Source of the DNA: Adiantum capillus-veneris
Taxonomy: Eukaryota > Streptophyta > Polypodiopsida > Polypodiales > Pteridaceae
NCBI GenBank assembly: GCA_014529385.2
Contig: CM043942.1
Span: 110,852,141 to 110,916,140 of the forward strand
DNA length: 64,000 nucleotides
Direction of reading: 5' to 3'
In this document: positions 10,749-21,418 of the stretch, piece by piece
Numbering within the stretch: position 1 is the stretch's first letter
How the letters are laid out: every line of letters starts with the position of its first letter
Position numbers and translations under genes: made by a program
Notes under the pieces: generated by a model
Databases searched by the model: none
What the model was told of the DNA's origin: nothing
The model's input: the letters and a program-made list of their open reading frames with translations, nothing else

Positions 10749-13436
10749 TGAGGCGGTCCGGGGCGGGCAACAAAAGAGGCGACCTCTAAACACCCCTCAA
10801 GGCTCCCGTGCTGCTCAATTGGGGCTGGGGCAACCACAAGCACAACACAACAACAAACCCACAGCCAAACCCAAACAAGATAGGGGCACCACCTAGTTAT
10901 GGTATGCGAACTAGGACGCAAGAGAGATTTTGGCACAACCAAGAAGATGCACCACACAACACACACAAGCAACCTCACACCAAGACACACATGAAATGGA
11001 CCAGAGAGAGCTAGAGCAAAGGGAAGAGAGAGAGGAAAGGATCTTGCGTAATACCTTATTTGTGACTTGCAAATGGAGATGGTTCGTTATGATGCTATCG
11101 TAGAACTTGTACAAAACTCACTCAATGCTTAGTGATTGCTAAACATTGCCAAAACACACACACACTGTCTTAGGGTGTGGGAGACCTCTCACCACAATAC
11201 CCTCTTACAATGGACACAAAACTGGCAATGAAAAACACACTAAAACACTTTCTAAAATCAAGATCAACCGATAAAAACTCAAATACACAAGTCACCTTGA
11301 ATTCACCAAACCGTATTGCACAAATGGAAAGACGAAGATTTGAACGTCGAATCACGCCTTTGATGCACCAAACCTCAATTTATTGATGATGAAGGAGCAT
11401 ATACAATAGTGGTTTTGAGATTTGAAGAACTCACGCTCTCTCACTTGCAATGTGTAGCTTGAAGGCTTCTCTCACACCAAGAGTGAATCTCACAAGTGGT
11501 TGCTACACCTAAGTCTCTCCTCACGCATAGAGTGTTGGGGTGCTATGTGAGATGTTGGAGGTTGTTTTACAAGAAGGAGAGGGGCCTATTTATAGGTTGG
11601 AGACCCCTCATAAAGATTATTGGAAATCCTAATTTACAAGCTAACAAATAGGGAATATGATTTTTTTTTAATATCAAAACATTGCGGGCCTTCTTTGTCT
11701 GCTTGAGTCACGGGTGTGGGCTCAAAAGAGAGCATTATTGATGGTGAATAAGGAGAAAGTAGAGTTTTAAGGAAAATGAGAGAGAGAGGGGGGGAGAGAG
11801 AGAGAGAGAGAGAGAGAGTTACTTTGTACATGTCTTGAGGTGAAGTGTCTTTTATGGTTAGGTCAATGCTATTTTGTGTTAGTATGTTAGTGGTTAGTGT
11901 TAGTAATCACTAGAAAGTTAATGTTACATTTACAATGGGTAGAATGAGGTGGTTGGTTGAAGTAAGATGGTTGAATGAAGTGAGAAAATCCTTGTGATGG
12001 TGAAGCTTGAAGAAGTTTTGGACTTACTTGTGTAGGTTCTCAAAATGACTATCGATCTTCTTCTTCGTCTTCCCTTCTTTACGCCACCGCTGCCAAGGTT
12101 GATTCTCGTGAGGAAAATGGTAATTCCGTTGATGAGATCTCTTGATTTGCAGAGGTTAAGCATGGTACAAATGCTGAATTTATGTATATATATAAGGGTT
12201 AAGATGGAATTGTACTTTGGAGATAATAGAGAGAGGCATAGAGATGGTGTATGTACATGGAGAGCTCATATGAGAGCTATAGGAGTAAGTGGTGAGGTTA
12301 ATGGTGAAGAAGGTGAGAGAACCCATTAAAGGTGCAGGTTTGAGTGAGGGATTGAGAGGAATGTGTGTGTGTGTGTAGAAGTGTGGAAAGATGAGAGAAG
12401 ACTAAGGGCTACTTGTGAGAAAAGTGGGCAGACTGGGGTCCACTTAAAAAATCATAGATCACCGCTGGTAACTCCAAAAATCATGGAAAACTTTGAGGTG
12501 ATTATTCAGAGCGTGGGCTAAATTTTCTCTTTTAACCATCGCTCCAAATTCGGAGTGGAAATAGGTGCCAAAATTCTCACCAAAAAGCCTATTTTTTATG
12601 CTTGCAAAAGTCTTTTAGTGGTCCCCTCCTTTGTTGAATTTGTACAATGCATCCCAGTGTGAGCCTCTCCTTTGTCATATTATAATACAAAGCATCCAAG
12701 TTGCCCTTGACCCATGCATGGAGGAGGATTATTGGTGAATAAAGAAATATATACATGGTGGGACTAGTGTATGGACTATTCATGGACTTTAGCTCAATGA
12801 GACATGGTGTTAGAATAATGAGTAAAAATAATAATAAAAATATGGAGGAGTTATGGATATGGAAAGATATTGAAATCATATGATATGGTCCCTCTTTGAA
12901 TTGTTTTGGGTGAAAGAGGAAAAAGTATGCAAGTAAATAATATAATAAACGTGACCAATGAGTAGAAATCAATTTTTTGTTTTCACGAGGGTGAGGGTGA
13001 AAATGTGGGAGTGATTTTTATAAAGGAAAAATATGAGGTTAGAGTATGTACATATTGGCAAAAAATATACTTATGGTGTAAGAGGATGAAAGAAGGTGTA
13101 CATAGGTTTAATAAAACACACACCTAAGTAGAAATATTTAAATAAATATACCAAAATAATTATAAAAAATCCCTATATTTAGGCCATATATACAATGCAA
13201 TATTTACACACAAATGGGCCATAATATATTTTATTTTTTTGATTTTATTTATTTTTTTGATTTAACTAGCCCAGTGACTAGCTAGATGAGGATTTTAAGA
13301 AGATATGGGAAAAGCCTACTAACTCACAGACGCCTATTTACAGTGAAATGGTAGGGATAGCCATAGTGTTTGGGTGAATTTTGTAGGGTGAGGTAGCTTA
13401 CTATGGAAATTATGGAAAGCCGAGAAACGGCTATCA
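10749..13436 (-). repeat. G1 LTR2 (shared middle LTR)
   Basis: 2688 bp, nearly identical to LTR1. It acts as 5' LTR for interior 1 (a primer-site remnant TTTTGGTGC at its left flank, read on the minus strand) and as 3' LTR for interior 2 (purine tract at its right flank). A GA tract is near 11786-11818. Confidence 0.8.
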
Positions 13437-13474
13437 TTAGCCCCCCCCTTAGATAATGGTACATTCATGTATCA
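13437..13474 (-). promoter_or_regulatory. Polypurine tract and 3' tail of G1 interior 2
   Basis: AAGGGGGGGGCTAA (minus strand) precedes LTR2. About 25 further bases match the 3' tail of interior 1 (ATGGTA.ATTCATGTA.CAT, read on plus). After that the sequence is unrelated to the G family. Confidence 0.65.
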
Positions 13475-13483
13475 TTTATCCGA

Positions 13484-14057
13484 TCATAAAACATATATAT
13501 TATGTAACGTCTGTCTTTGTCTGCTCTTATCTTTGAAGAACCTTTGTTGTATGATTAAAAAACCTTGTGTGATATGGAAGGTTCTCGAGCCAATAGTAGG
13601 ATGAAGTGACTGAGGAAACCTCCTCCATTGAGAAAGTTTCCATAAGCACCCCCCAGGATCAAAGATCTTGAAATATCTTTCCCAAAGAGAGATGTATGGT
13701 ATGGAATCACTTACTGATTTTGGTTGAAGAAACTTGTAGATTTTACTGTTGTCCATTATTGCATCTATCACTATGAATGTGATATAAAAGATTGGTTGCT
13801 CTTCCTCCTGTATAAAGTTGATGTATCTGCTACGATCTTCAAGAGCTTGTATGAGCGAATTCTTGAACTGTAGCTCATAAAATTCATTCGACCTGGGTAG
13901 GCTCACCAAGTCAAAAATTATATGGCCTTCATGATTTAGGAAAGCTTGATGCATGCTTCTAGCTGCTATTGGAAGGTATTGCAAATAGTTTACCACATAA
14001 GTAGATAATAGACGAAGGTTTCTATTGCTTTCAACATAAGTAGATAATAGACAAAAA
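13484..14057 (-). CDS. Foreign open frame inside an LTR cassette, function unknown
   Basis: Between LTR3 and LTR2 the whole gag-pol is replaced by about 575 bp that stays open for about 190 codons on the minus strand and ends in TGA at the left. I do not recognise the protein. It has aromatic and basic residues and no retroelement motif (for example FLNHEGHIIFDLV, YISLWERYFKIFDPGG, FPQSLHPTIGSRTF). The frame enters from inside the LTR (14092), and the first codons include two direct copies of TAAGTAGATAATAGAC. An uninterrupted frame this long in AT-rich DNA suggests a recently captured exon or transcript fragment. Alternatively it is non-coding sequence open by chance. It lies between a primer-site-like CAAAAAT and a normal purine tract, so the cassette could in principle have been copied in trans. 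Confidence 0.45.
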
Positions 14058-14058
14058 T

Positions 14059-14317
14059 TGAGGTGGTCCGGGGCGGGCAATAAGAAGAGCAACCTCTAGA
14101 CACCCTTCAAGGCTCCCGTGCTGCTCAATGGGGCTGGGGCGCAACACAACACAAACCAAAACAACATACCCATAGCCAAATCCCAACTACACAAGGGGCA
14201 CCACCTAGTTTAAGAGCGAACTAGGACGCAAAAGAGGAGAATCGTTAGAGCAACCCACAAACAAGCAAGGAATTTACACTAACCCTAATACCAATGGAAC
14301 ACTCTCACACACTAAAA

Positions 14318-14373
<56 letters not shown>

Positions 14374-16674
14374 TGTACAACTTAGCTTCAACTTTATATT
14401 TTGCACAAAAAGGAACTTAGAGCTTGCGGAATCAAGTGACAAGATTTGGTTATAGCATCACTAGCACATTGTCTTAGGGTTATGGGAGCCCTCTCACCAT
14501 CCACCCTCTTACAATGGTAGCCAAACAATAGCCAATGAATCACAAGCAACAAAACAACAACCTTCGATGAAACAAGTCACCTTATGAAGCTGAATGAGTT
14601 TGCCAAGCCAAATTGAAGGAGAAGCGTGAGCCTTTGGACATGAATTGCACCCAAAACTACCAATTCATTGATGTTGGGGTAGATACAACAATGGTAGGAA
14701 GAATATCTTCTACTCGCACTCACTCAAACTAGCTCAAGCTTTTCTATGCACCAAGGTGATGGTGTATAGAAAACTTACTCTCTCTTTACAACCAAGATAG
14801 AATTGGCGTGTGGTACGCTCAATCTAGTGTGCAATGGTATAGTGATGTCTTTTACAAGGAGGAATGGGTTCTATTTATAGGTTTTAGAAGCCTTGATTAG
14901 GATTAAGCCTAATCAATTTTATTAGGAAAGATCAAGGATTATGAATTTTTATGAATTTTAAATGAGAATGGGGTCTCTCTTATCTCTTGAGTCACATGGA
15001 TGTGGGCTCAAGTAAGAGAATTATTGATGTGGTGAAAGGAGAGAAACTTCCATGGGAGTGAGTGAATTTGGTTTACTTGTGCGGTTGCCTACTCCATATG
15101 TTGATAGTGTGGGTGCATTTTTACAAGAGACGTTAGTTGTTAGTGGTAATAATCACTAGAATTGTTAGTGATACATTTACAATGGGTAGGATGAGTTGAT
15201 TTGATGAAGGAAGAGGGTTGAATTAAAAGAGAATCATTGAGATGGTGAAGCTTTGAAGAAGCTTGAACTCACCCTCTTGTAGATTGTGGAAAAAATGACC
15301 GCTGGTCTTCTTCTTCTTCTTCGCTTCTTTACGCCGCCGCCACGGTTGACCACCGCGATGAAAAGAGGATTTGTTGATGAAAAATCCTCAATTTGGAGAA
15401 GTTATCATGGTTAAGATGCTGAATTTTAGATATTTTTAGGAGAGGTAAATGAAATTGTAACATAGAAGCAATAGAGAGAGACATGGAGAGGGTGTATGTA
15501 TGTAGAGGTTCATAAAAGAACTATAGGGATGAGAGAGAAGGGTAATGGTGAAGAGGGTGGGAGAAGCCATGGAAATTGCAGGTTTGAGTGAGGGAAAGAG
15601 AGGGAGGGTTGTGTAAGAGTGAGTAGGTGTGTGGAAGGGTGAGAGAAGACTAAGGGCTACTTGTGAGAAAAGTGGGCAGACTAGGGTCCACTCAAAACAT
15701 CATAGCTCACCGCTGGTAGCTCCAAAAATCATGAAAAAATTTGAGGTGATTATTCAGAGCGTGGGCTACATTTTCTCTTTCGACCGCTCCAAATTCGGAG
15801 TGGAGATAGGTGCCAAAATTCTCACCAAAAAGCCTGTTTTTTATGCCTGCAAAAGTCTTTTAGTGGCCCCCTCCTTTGTTGAATTTGTACAATGCATCCA
15901 AGAGTGAGCCCCTCCTTTGTCATATTATAATACAAAGCATCCAAGTTGCCCTTGACCCATGCATGGAGGAGGATTATTGGTGAATAAAGAAATATATACA
16001 TGGTGGGACTAGTGTATGGACTATTCATGGACTTTAGCTCAATGAGCACATGGTGTTAGAATAATGAGTAAAAATAATAATAAAAATATGGAGGAGTTAT
16101 GGATATGGAAAGATATTGGAATCATATGATATGGTCCCTCTTTGAATTATTTTGGGTGAAAGAGGAAAAGGTATGCAAGTAAATAATATAATAAACGTGA
16201 CCAATGAGTAGAAATCAATTTTTTGTTTTCACGAGGGTGAGGGTGAAAATGTGGGAGTGATTTTTATAAAGGAAAAATATGAGGTTAGAGTATGTACATA
16301 TTGGCAAAAAATATACTTATGGTGTAAGAGGATGAAAGAAGGTGTACATAGGTTTAATAAAACACACACCTAAGTAGAAATATTTAAATAAATATACCAA
16401 AATAATTATAAAAAATCCCTATATTTAGGCCATATATACAATGCAATATTTACACACAAATGGGCCATAATTCTTTTTTTGTTTTTTGTTTTTTTTGATT
16501 TAACTAGCCCAGTGACTAGCTAGATGAGGATTTTAAGAAGATATGGGAAAAGCCAACTAACTCACACACGCCTATTTACAGTGAAATGGTAGGGATAGCC
16601 ATAGTGTTTGGGTGAATTTTGTAGGGTGAGGTAGCTTACTATGGCAATTATGGGAAGCCGAGAAACGACTATCA
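14059..16674 (-). repeat. G1 LTR3 (outer 5' LTR), mosaic
   Basis: 2616 bp with the same termini as LTR1 and LTR2. The right part (about 15640-16674) is almost identical to LTR2, while the left part (14059 to about 15600) is clearly more diverged and has a different (GA)n tract at 14321-14370. This step in similarity suggests a recombinant LTR. Confidence 0.75.
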
Positions 16675-16678
16675 ATAT
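16675..16678. repeat. Target-site duplication of G1, right copy (ATAT)
   Basis: Matches the four bases at 5191-5194 on the other side of the composite. Confidence 0.6.
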
Positions 16679-17095
16679 GCCACTCTGGGCTTTAGGAGGA
16701 CATTTTGAGTGTCAAAAATGATTTGATCGATATACATGTCCAATGTGGTGAGTAAGGAGGGTCCATATGAGATTGCTCTAGGGCCGTCGCCCAAAAGCAA
16801 CCAAGGAAATGGCCTGCCTAAATGAGTAATGGGTGTGGACAAGGGAAGAAAAACGGGAGAAGGGGGTGCAGACAACAAGGACGATGCATGCAAGATCTAG
16901 AGGAGATTACAATGGCCGGTATGGGCGTCAGACGACAACACTAATGAAGCGAAAAATCTTAGGAGGCAATTGTGCAGTGTTTTTGACCAAGTGCCGGCAA
17001 ATTTGGGACTGCTTTGAAATCAACATGCCACATCAGCTAGCTATTGTTTTTACGCTCCGTAGCAATGACGGTGCCATTGTTGCTTAGAGAAGGGG
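16679..17095 (+). pseudogene. N1 3' LTR continuation with PPR motif
   Basis: Directly after the insertion the PPR series continues: a decayed phrase GL(stop)EDILSVKNDLIDIHVQCGE fits the family pattern GLLEKDIVLGNALVDMYAKCG. Downstream (about 16780-17085) the sequence follows the N2 LTRs: a GGCC..CC-rich block, then TGCCA(C/T)(A/G)TCA and GACGGTGCC..TGTTGCTTAGA. So this is the right part of the N1 3' LTR. Similarity is lost near 17095. Confidence 0.6.
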
Positions 17096-17940
17096 AATGA
17101 TATATATATACTCGGGGGGTTCACTATGTGTAAAACTACCATATCACGTGTGTTCAAAACATATTTGTAAAACCCCTTATTTGTGAATTTTGTTAGGAAT
17201 ATAATGTACCCTTTTCTTATCAAATCTGTAAGTTTTTTCAAATTTGAAAAAATAATGCCCTTCTGTATATATGTTTATGCAAGTTTCAAGAACTTTAAAT
17301 ACCCTTCTGTTGAACTCATGTGATATTTTTATTAGGTGACCTCCCCTGGTATATATAGAAGGGGACTATTTTAAGAGGGTGGAAGATTATTGCATGGTTA
17401 ATTAACAAGACAAGAGGGGAGGAGAAGGAGGGGTAAACGAGAGTAAGACAAACAAGAAGAAGAGGAAAACGGGAAAATTGCATGAACGAGGAGGAGGTGT
17501 AGCTTGAGAAGAAGGAAGCAAGGAGTCCACAACACCGCTATCCTCTCCAAAAACACCTACAAAAAACACACTTTACAATAGGAGACCACCGCGTGCTCTT
17601 TTCCCAATGTTTACACACTCCACAAGACTACCACACAATGCACACCTACTGCCTTGGTTTGTCTCCACCGTCACGCACACAACCACTCAATCTCACACTC
17701 GCACACAAAACACCAACAGTCCGAGGGGGCACACACATCCACATTGTTGGCACCGTGAGGGAACACAAGAGCAAGAGAAAGAGAAGGGGGGAAGGGAAAA
17801 CAACAGTAAAATTGGGCAATAGTGGCTTGATAACACTTCAAAAGGCATGTAGAAAGGCTTGCACTACCATCACAATGGCCATTTTCAAGAGAAATTACAA
17901 AGGGGATTGACACGCACACTTTTCTCCCAAAAGACTCCAC
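17096..17940. other. Unassigned non-coding DNA
   Basis: No coding frame or known domain is convincing here. There is a TATA-like GTATATATAGAAGGGG at about 17350 followed by purine-rich DNA and a C/A-rich stretch (17520-17760). The order TATA, then leader, resembles an LTR promoter region, but I find no second copy in the window, so I leave it unassigned. Confidence 0.4.
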
Positions 17941-18130
17941 CATAAAGAATTTCAAATCACTTTCTGACCACCTATTAAGCAACATTGAGCACTTCAAAGC
18001 ACTTTCTTACCACCTAGTCACCACATAGTGCTCCTTGTGAGGAGTTTAAGTGCTTAAAAGTTCTAATTGCTTCCTTGAAAGCACTTTAAACTACTTTCTT
18101 AGCACCATTCAACATTGTGGAGCACTTTAA
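17941..18130. repeat. AAAGCACTT-rich degenerate repeats, left block
   Basis: Short motifs such as CTTCAAAGCACTTTCTTACC recur every few tens of bases here and again at 19437-19850. C1 sits between the two blocks, so they were probably one array. Arrays of short subterminal motifs are typical of CACTA-type DNA transposons, but no outer terminus was found. Confidence 0.45.
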
Positions 18131-19436
18131 CACTAGAATGGTAACAGGACACTTTTATGTCCTGTTAAGTGACCATTTTTCTTGAATTATTTGAAGAGTA
18201 TGAAAATGAATTTCTAAGTGCTATGTATCCACAAAGTTGCCTTATGAGCTGAAAAAAACTTAGCATTTTTTTTGGAGTATCGATCTCACCATTAACCTTA
18301 CTCTTGCACAACTTTTTTGAACCTAAACTGTGTGAAAAAACGGGTCCTGTTTTTGGCTTTTTTTTTCAAATTTTGGCAACTATACCACTCTAAACTTCAT
18401 GTTTGTGAGGTTTAGATGGGTAGAGGCCAGGTCTTCATAGTTCTCAACATGTTTTGATGCTTGTAGGGAGAGCTAAGTGTTGACCAATTTACAAGAATTG
18501 CATAATCCTGTTTTTTGGCCAAAATTAGCACTTTTATGATTGTTTTGGTGGCTTTCTTGATATTCAGATTCAATTTTGATTGTGTAAGTGTAATGTATAA
18601 CATAAAGCTAATCTTTCTTGAGTTTTGGGGGACCTAATATGCTATATAGCATAGTATATGATGATGGTTGAGTTTTTTGATTGCTGAAGAATACGATACA
18701 TTTTAGAGTAGCAAGTATAACTTTCTCAATATTGCTAGTTTCTTAGGCCAATTGTGTGTATTTTGTAGGTAATAACCATATCTAATCATAGACTACAAAC
18801 TTGGCTAGATATTGAGTAGTTTCTATGGGTTTCTAGAGGTCATAATGCTAACCTAGTTTTTTCATGTTTGTTGTATTTAGCACTTTATCATTGCCCCCAA
18901 GGTTCCAATTGTAAGAGATCCATTATCCTTTTGACATGCTCCATGGCTCCTTTTGAATCCAAAGGCCCAAAGGGAACTAAGAAAACATGTATATAGTATC
19001 TCTATTGAGCATGACTATAGAAACTTTGATGATAGGTCCGCAGAATGGCAAAAATGCAACTTTTTTGTACCTATTTTTTTTGCCCAAAAAAAATTAGTGA
19101 GGTAAAAGCAACCATATGTTTTGGTCACCAACCCATTGAAGTTAACGGGGCATTTTATCTCATGTCCTACAAAAGTCCCCACTCTTATTTATATGCAATC
19201 AACCGTAAGAAATTGCTGTTTTGGGCAAAATGCAATGGTCCATCAACTTTGGAGGCTTGTAGTGACCAAGGGATGAGAAAAATTACAAGTTTCTCATTTT
19301 TTCCATATGTATTAGTTATTGAACTATAAGCTCATGAAAGGATTTTTCAAAATGAGTGGATCTACTATGGTTTTGGAATTTTTTCCCAAAACCCTAAAAG
19401 GACACTTTTATGTCCTGTTAGGTTATCATTCTAGTG
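18131..19436 (+). mobile_element. C1: small DNA element with CACTAG ends
   Basis: Starts CACTAGAATGGTAAC and ends GTTATCATTCTAGTG, an imperfect 15-bp terminal inverted repeat with the CACTA signature. Just inside each end lies the palindrome TAACAGGACA/TGTCCTGTTA or a part of it (18142-18167, 19397-19420). About 1.3 kb, no transposase. C2 (21419-22753) is the same family in opposite orientation. Flanking trinucleotides are TAA and TGA, not a clean 3-bp duplication. A frame at 19045-19329 also appears in C2 but has no recognisable motif and is likely incidental. Confidence 0.65.
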
Positions 19437-19850
19437 TGAAAGTAGTCTCTTCACTCAATCCTTACCACTTGGTCAAAACTTCATAACCACCTAGAAAGCA
19501 GTATAGAGCTATATCAAAGCACTTCAAATGATTTTGAAGGACCCTTTCACCACTTTGAAACACTTTCTTACCACCTATCAAGCATTTTCAAGCATATTGT
19601 AGGCACCATTGAGCACTTCAAAGCACTTTTAGGTGCTTTTAAGGCATTTATTAGCACTATGAAGCCTTTTCTAACCACTTGTTCATCAATTCCTATTTCC
19701 AAGTAAGCAGTTTAGACCTATCTCAAAGCACTTCATAACATGAATCACTTCTAGTCTTAACTCGAACCACTTGGTCAACACATTCTCCTTATCTATTGAG
19801 AAATTTGAATTTATCACAAAGCACTCTAGGCACTTTTAGCCATTATCTGA
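19437..19850. repeat. AAAGCACTT-rich degenerate repeats, right block
   Basis: Continuation of the block at 17941-18130: repeated AAAGCACTT, ACCACTTGGTCAA and TTCTTACCACCTA motifs. No coding potential seen. Confidence 0.45.
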
Positions 19851-20870
19851 CCTGCAAGGAGTCCAAATCTTCTTTAAGCCGCCCTAAATCAGTAGTGACA
19901 CCTTCCTTGGACAACATCTTGGTGGTAGTTGTGACCTCTACCTCTTTGGGGTCTATCTCTTGTGGATCTGAATCAGGTGAGGTCTTGAGCACCTCCAGCT
20001 CCTTGTTTAGTTGGTCCAATTCCGTGTAGAAGTCACTATAAGCCAAAAAATGCCCTTCATTTCTAAGACACAGGTCCCTCTTTTCCTATAGCTTCACTTT
20101 CACCTTGCCCAGTAGCCTTTTTTGCTCATTCTCCTGGCCACTAAGTGCCGCCGTCATGCTAAGCACCAGCTGAATATACATTGGAGTCTCTACTGCATGC
20201 AAAGGTTGCAACTTGCTTGCCGACATTGTCAGTATTGATCACAAGCCACCGTCACAGATAAATGCTTCTATTTGAATGACACCTGCCGAGCCATAATTGG
20301 TGCGGAACTTGTTGATCTTCCACTCCAAACCCCCTTTTTACATCTTGCAGTTTTCAAGTACACTTCCACCAAACCTTGCCCATGCAATCCAATGTCCGGT
20401 CGGATCACTTGTTGCTGCTAGACACCTCTCATACACAAAACCTCATGCAAATTTTGCTAGCAACTCGCCATTGGATGGGATTGCTTGATATACCTTCTAG
20501 TACAAAATCCGGCACTCGTCAACGAACTCATCCCTCACATGGTTGAGAAATAGCTTTGTTCTTCTCTTGTGCAGACACTTGAGGGCACTCAGCCACTCCT
20601 CATCGGGGATATCTTTATCTATGAGCTCTTTAGGCAGCTTCCCCTCTAGACTGAGCCCGTACTCCTCATGCAGTTTCTCGGATGAGAAGCAAAATCTTAG
20701 TTGCGGGTACTCCAATGCTTCAAGCACCAGAAAATAGAGCTTGTTGAAAGCCCAGCTTTGCAAACACTGAAGCAATGAAAAAAACAACAATGCAAAACAT
20801 ACACATGCATACCTTTCGATGAATTCGTTGACAGCTTTGAGTTGGATGAAACGCATTCCAGAGTGCTAGG
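19850..20870 (-). pseudogene. Decayed spliced gene, function unknown
   Basis: On the minus strand a coding-like stretch can be followed for about 1 kb with several stops. The 5' part reads RFIQLKAVNEFIE, then a likely 50-60 bp intron (GTATGC...TTTGCAAAG), then LYFLVLEALEYPQLRF and DEEWLSALKCLHKRRTKLFL. After a stop it continues with IPSNGELLAKFA, DPTGHWIAWARFGG and a Lys/Glu-rich, probably coiled-coil end (ELDQLNKELEVLKTSPDS, 19843-20046). The frame-preserving intron and continuity through stops suggest a once-real gene. I do not recognise the family. Its position between C1 and C2 and next to subterminal-type repeats allows an origin as transposon cargo; this is inference. Confidence 0.4.
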
Positions 20871-21059
20871 TAGAGCCTTTACCTCCACTTTTGATGGAAT
20901 GCTTCGCGTCGCGAGCTCATTGGTTGGAGGGGTTTGATCTTGAAGTTCAGGTTCAGACATTGTGCCCTTCCCGGTCTTGTGCCTTGGTAAACCGCGAGCA
21001 GGTGACTTCATCTTGTAGCCTACAGCTTGACTGTATAGTAAATAGGATGAGCTTATGAG

Positions 21060-21415
21060 CACGTAGAGAAAGACTAATGCCTACAACTCCAAGTGCTACA
21101 GTATGATGCACACAAAGCTTGACTTCGGTAAAGCAAACATGCAAAATGGGACATGCAAACTGTTTATGAGCACGGCTGGCGACCTCTGTTTGCAGAAAGG
21201 ATGCATGTCATATGAGCACAAGGATAAAGACTAATGCATGCATACTTGTAACTCCAAGTGCTACAGTATTCATGATGCATGTAGAGCTTCACTTCAAAAG
21301 AAACATAAAAACGCCACATACAAACATGGAAACCTCAGCAGTTCAAAACGGCAGTAGGTTAACCTTCTCAATCTGCTAGAGTAGAGGCGAGAGTGAATGA
21401 GATGTCTGCAAACCT
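21060..21415. repeat. Degenerate tandem repeat, ~160-bp unit
   Basis: The sequence AACTCCAAGTGCTACAGTAT preceded by AAAGACTAATGC and followed by GATGCA and AGCTT(C/G)ACTTC occurs at about 21070-21125 and 21228-21290. A related tail, CAGTAGG.TTACCTTCTCAAT...GGCGAGAGTGAATGAGA, lies at 21352-21402 and again at 22759-22812 on the other side of C2, so C2 interrupted or was bracketed by this repeat. Confidence 0.55.
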
Positions 21416-21418
21416 TGA

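Larger units (their letters stand above)
5195..16674 (-). mobile_element. G1: Ty3 composite with three LTRs
   Basis: Structure read on the minus strand: LTR3 (14059-16674), short interior 2 (13437-14058), LTR2 (10749-13436), interior 1 with partial pol (7865-10748), LTR1 (5195-7864). All LTRs run TGATAGCC...CCGCCTCA on the minus strand. The whole unit is flanked by ATAT at 5191-5194 and at 16675-16678, so it behaves as one insertion with a 4-bp target duplication. The middle LTR serves both interiors: it has a purine tract on its right and a primer-site remnant on its left. The insertion splits the N1 3' LTR and a PPR motif that resumes directly after it. Confidence 0.8.
1225..17095 (+). mobile_element. 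N1: non-autonomous LTR element, plus strand, split by G1
   Basis: N1 is a diverged copy of the N2 element at 25071-32441, in the opposite orientation. Parts in order: 5' LTR remnant (1225-1693, left end cut by the LINE), primer-binding site (1697-1711), interior with one decayed ORF (1739-3751), 3' UTR, purine tract (4189-4201), 3' LTR (4202-5194, continued at 16679-17095). The G1 composite (5195-16674) sits in the 3' LTR. The 3' LTR fades out near 17095 and its expected CGACA end is not seen, so the right end is truncated or too diverged. No gag, protease, RT or integrase is present, so any mobility needed proteins supplied in trans. Confidence 0.75.

Noticed and set aside
17340-17360. TATA box of a host gene
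   Set aside because: No coding sequence follows on the plus strand; more likely a retroelement promoter remnant.
19045-19329. 94-codon frame also readable in C2
   Set aside because: Conserved only because C1 and C2 are copies; the flanking DNA is equally conserved and there is no known motif.
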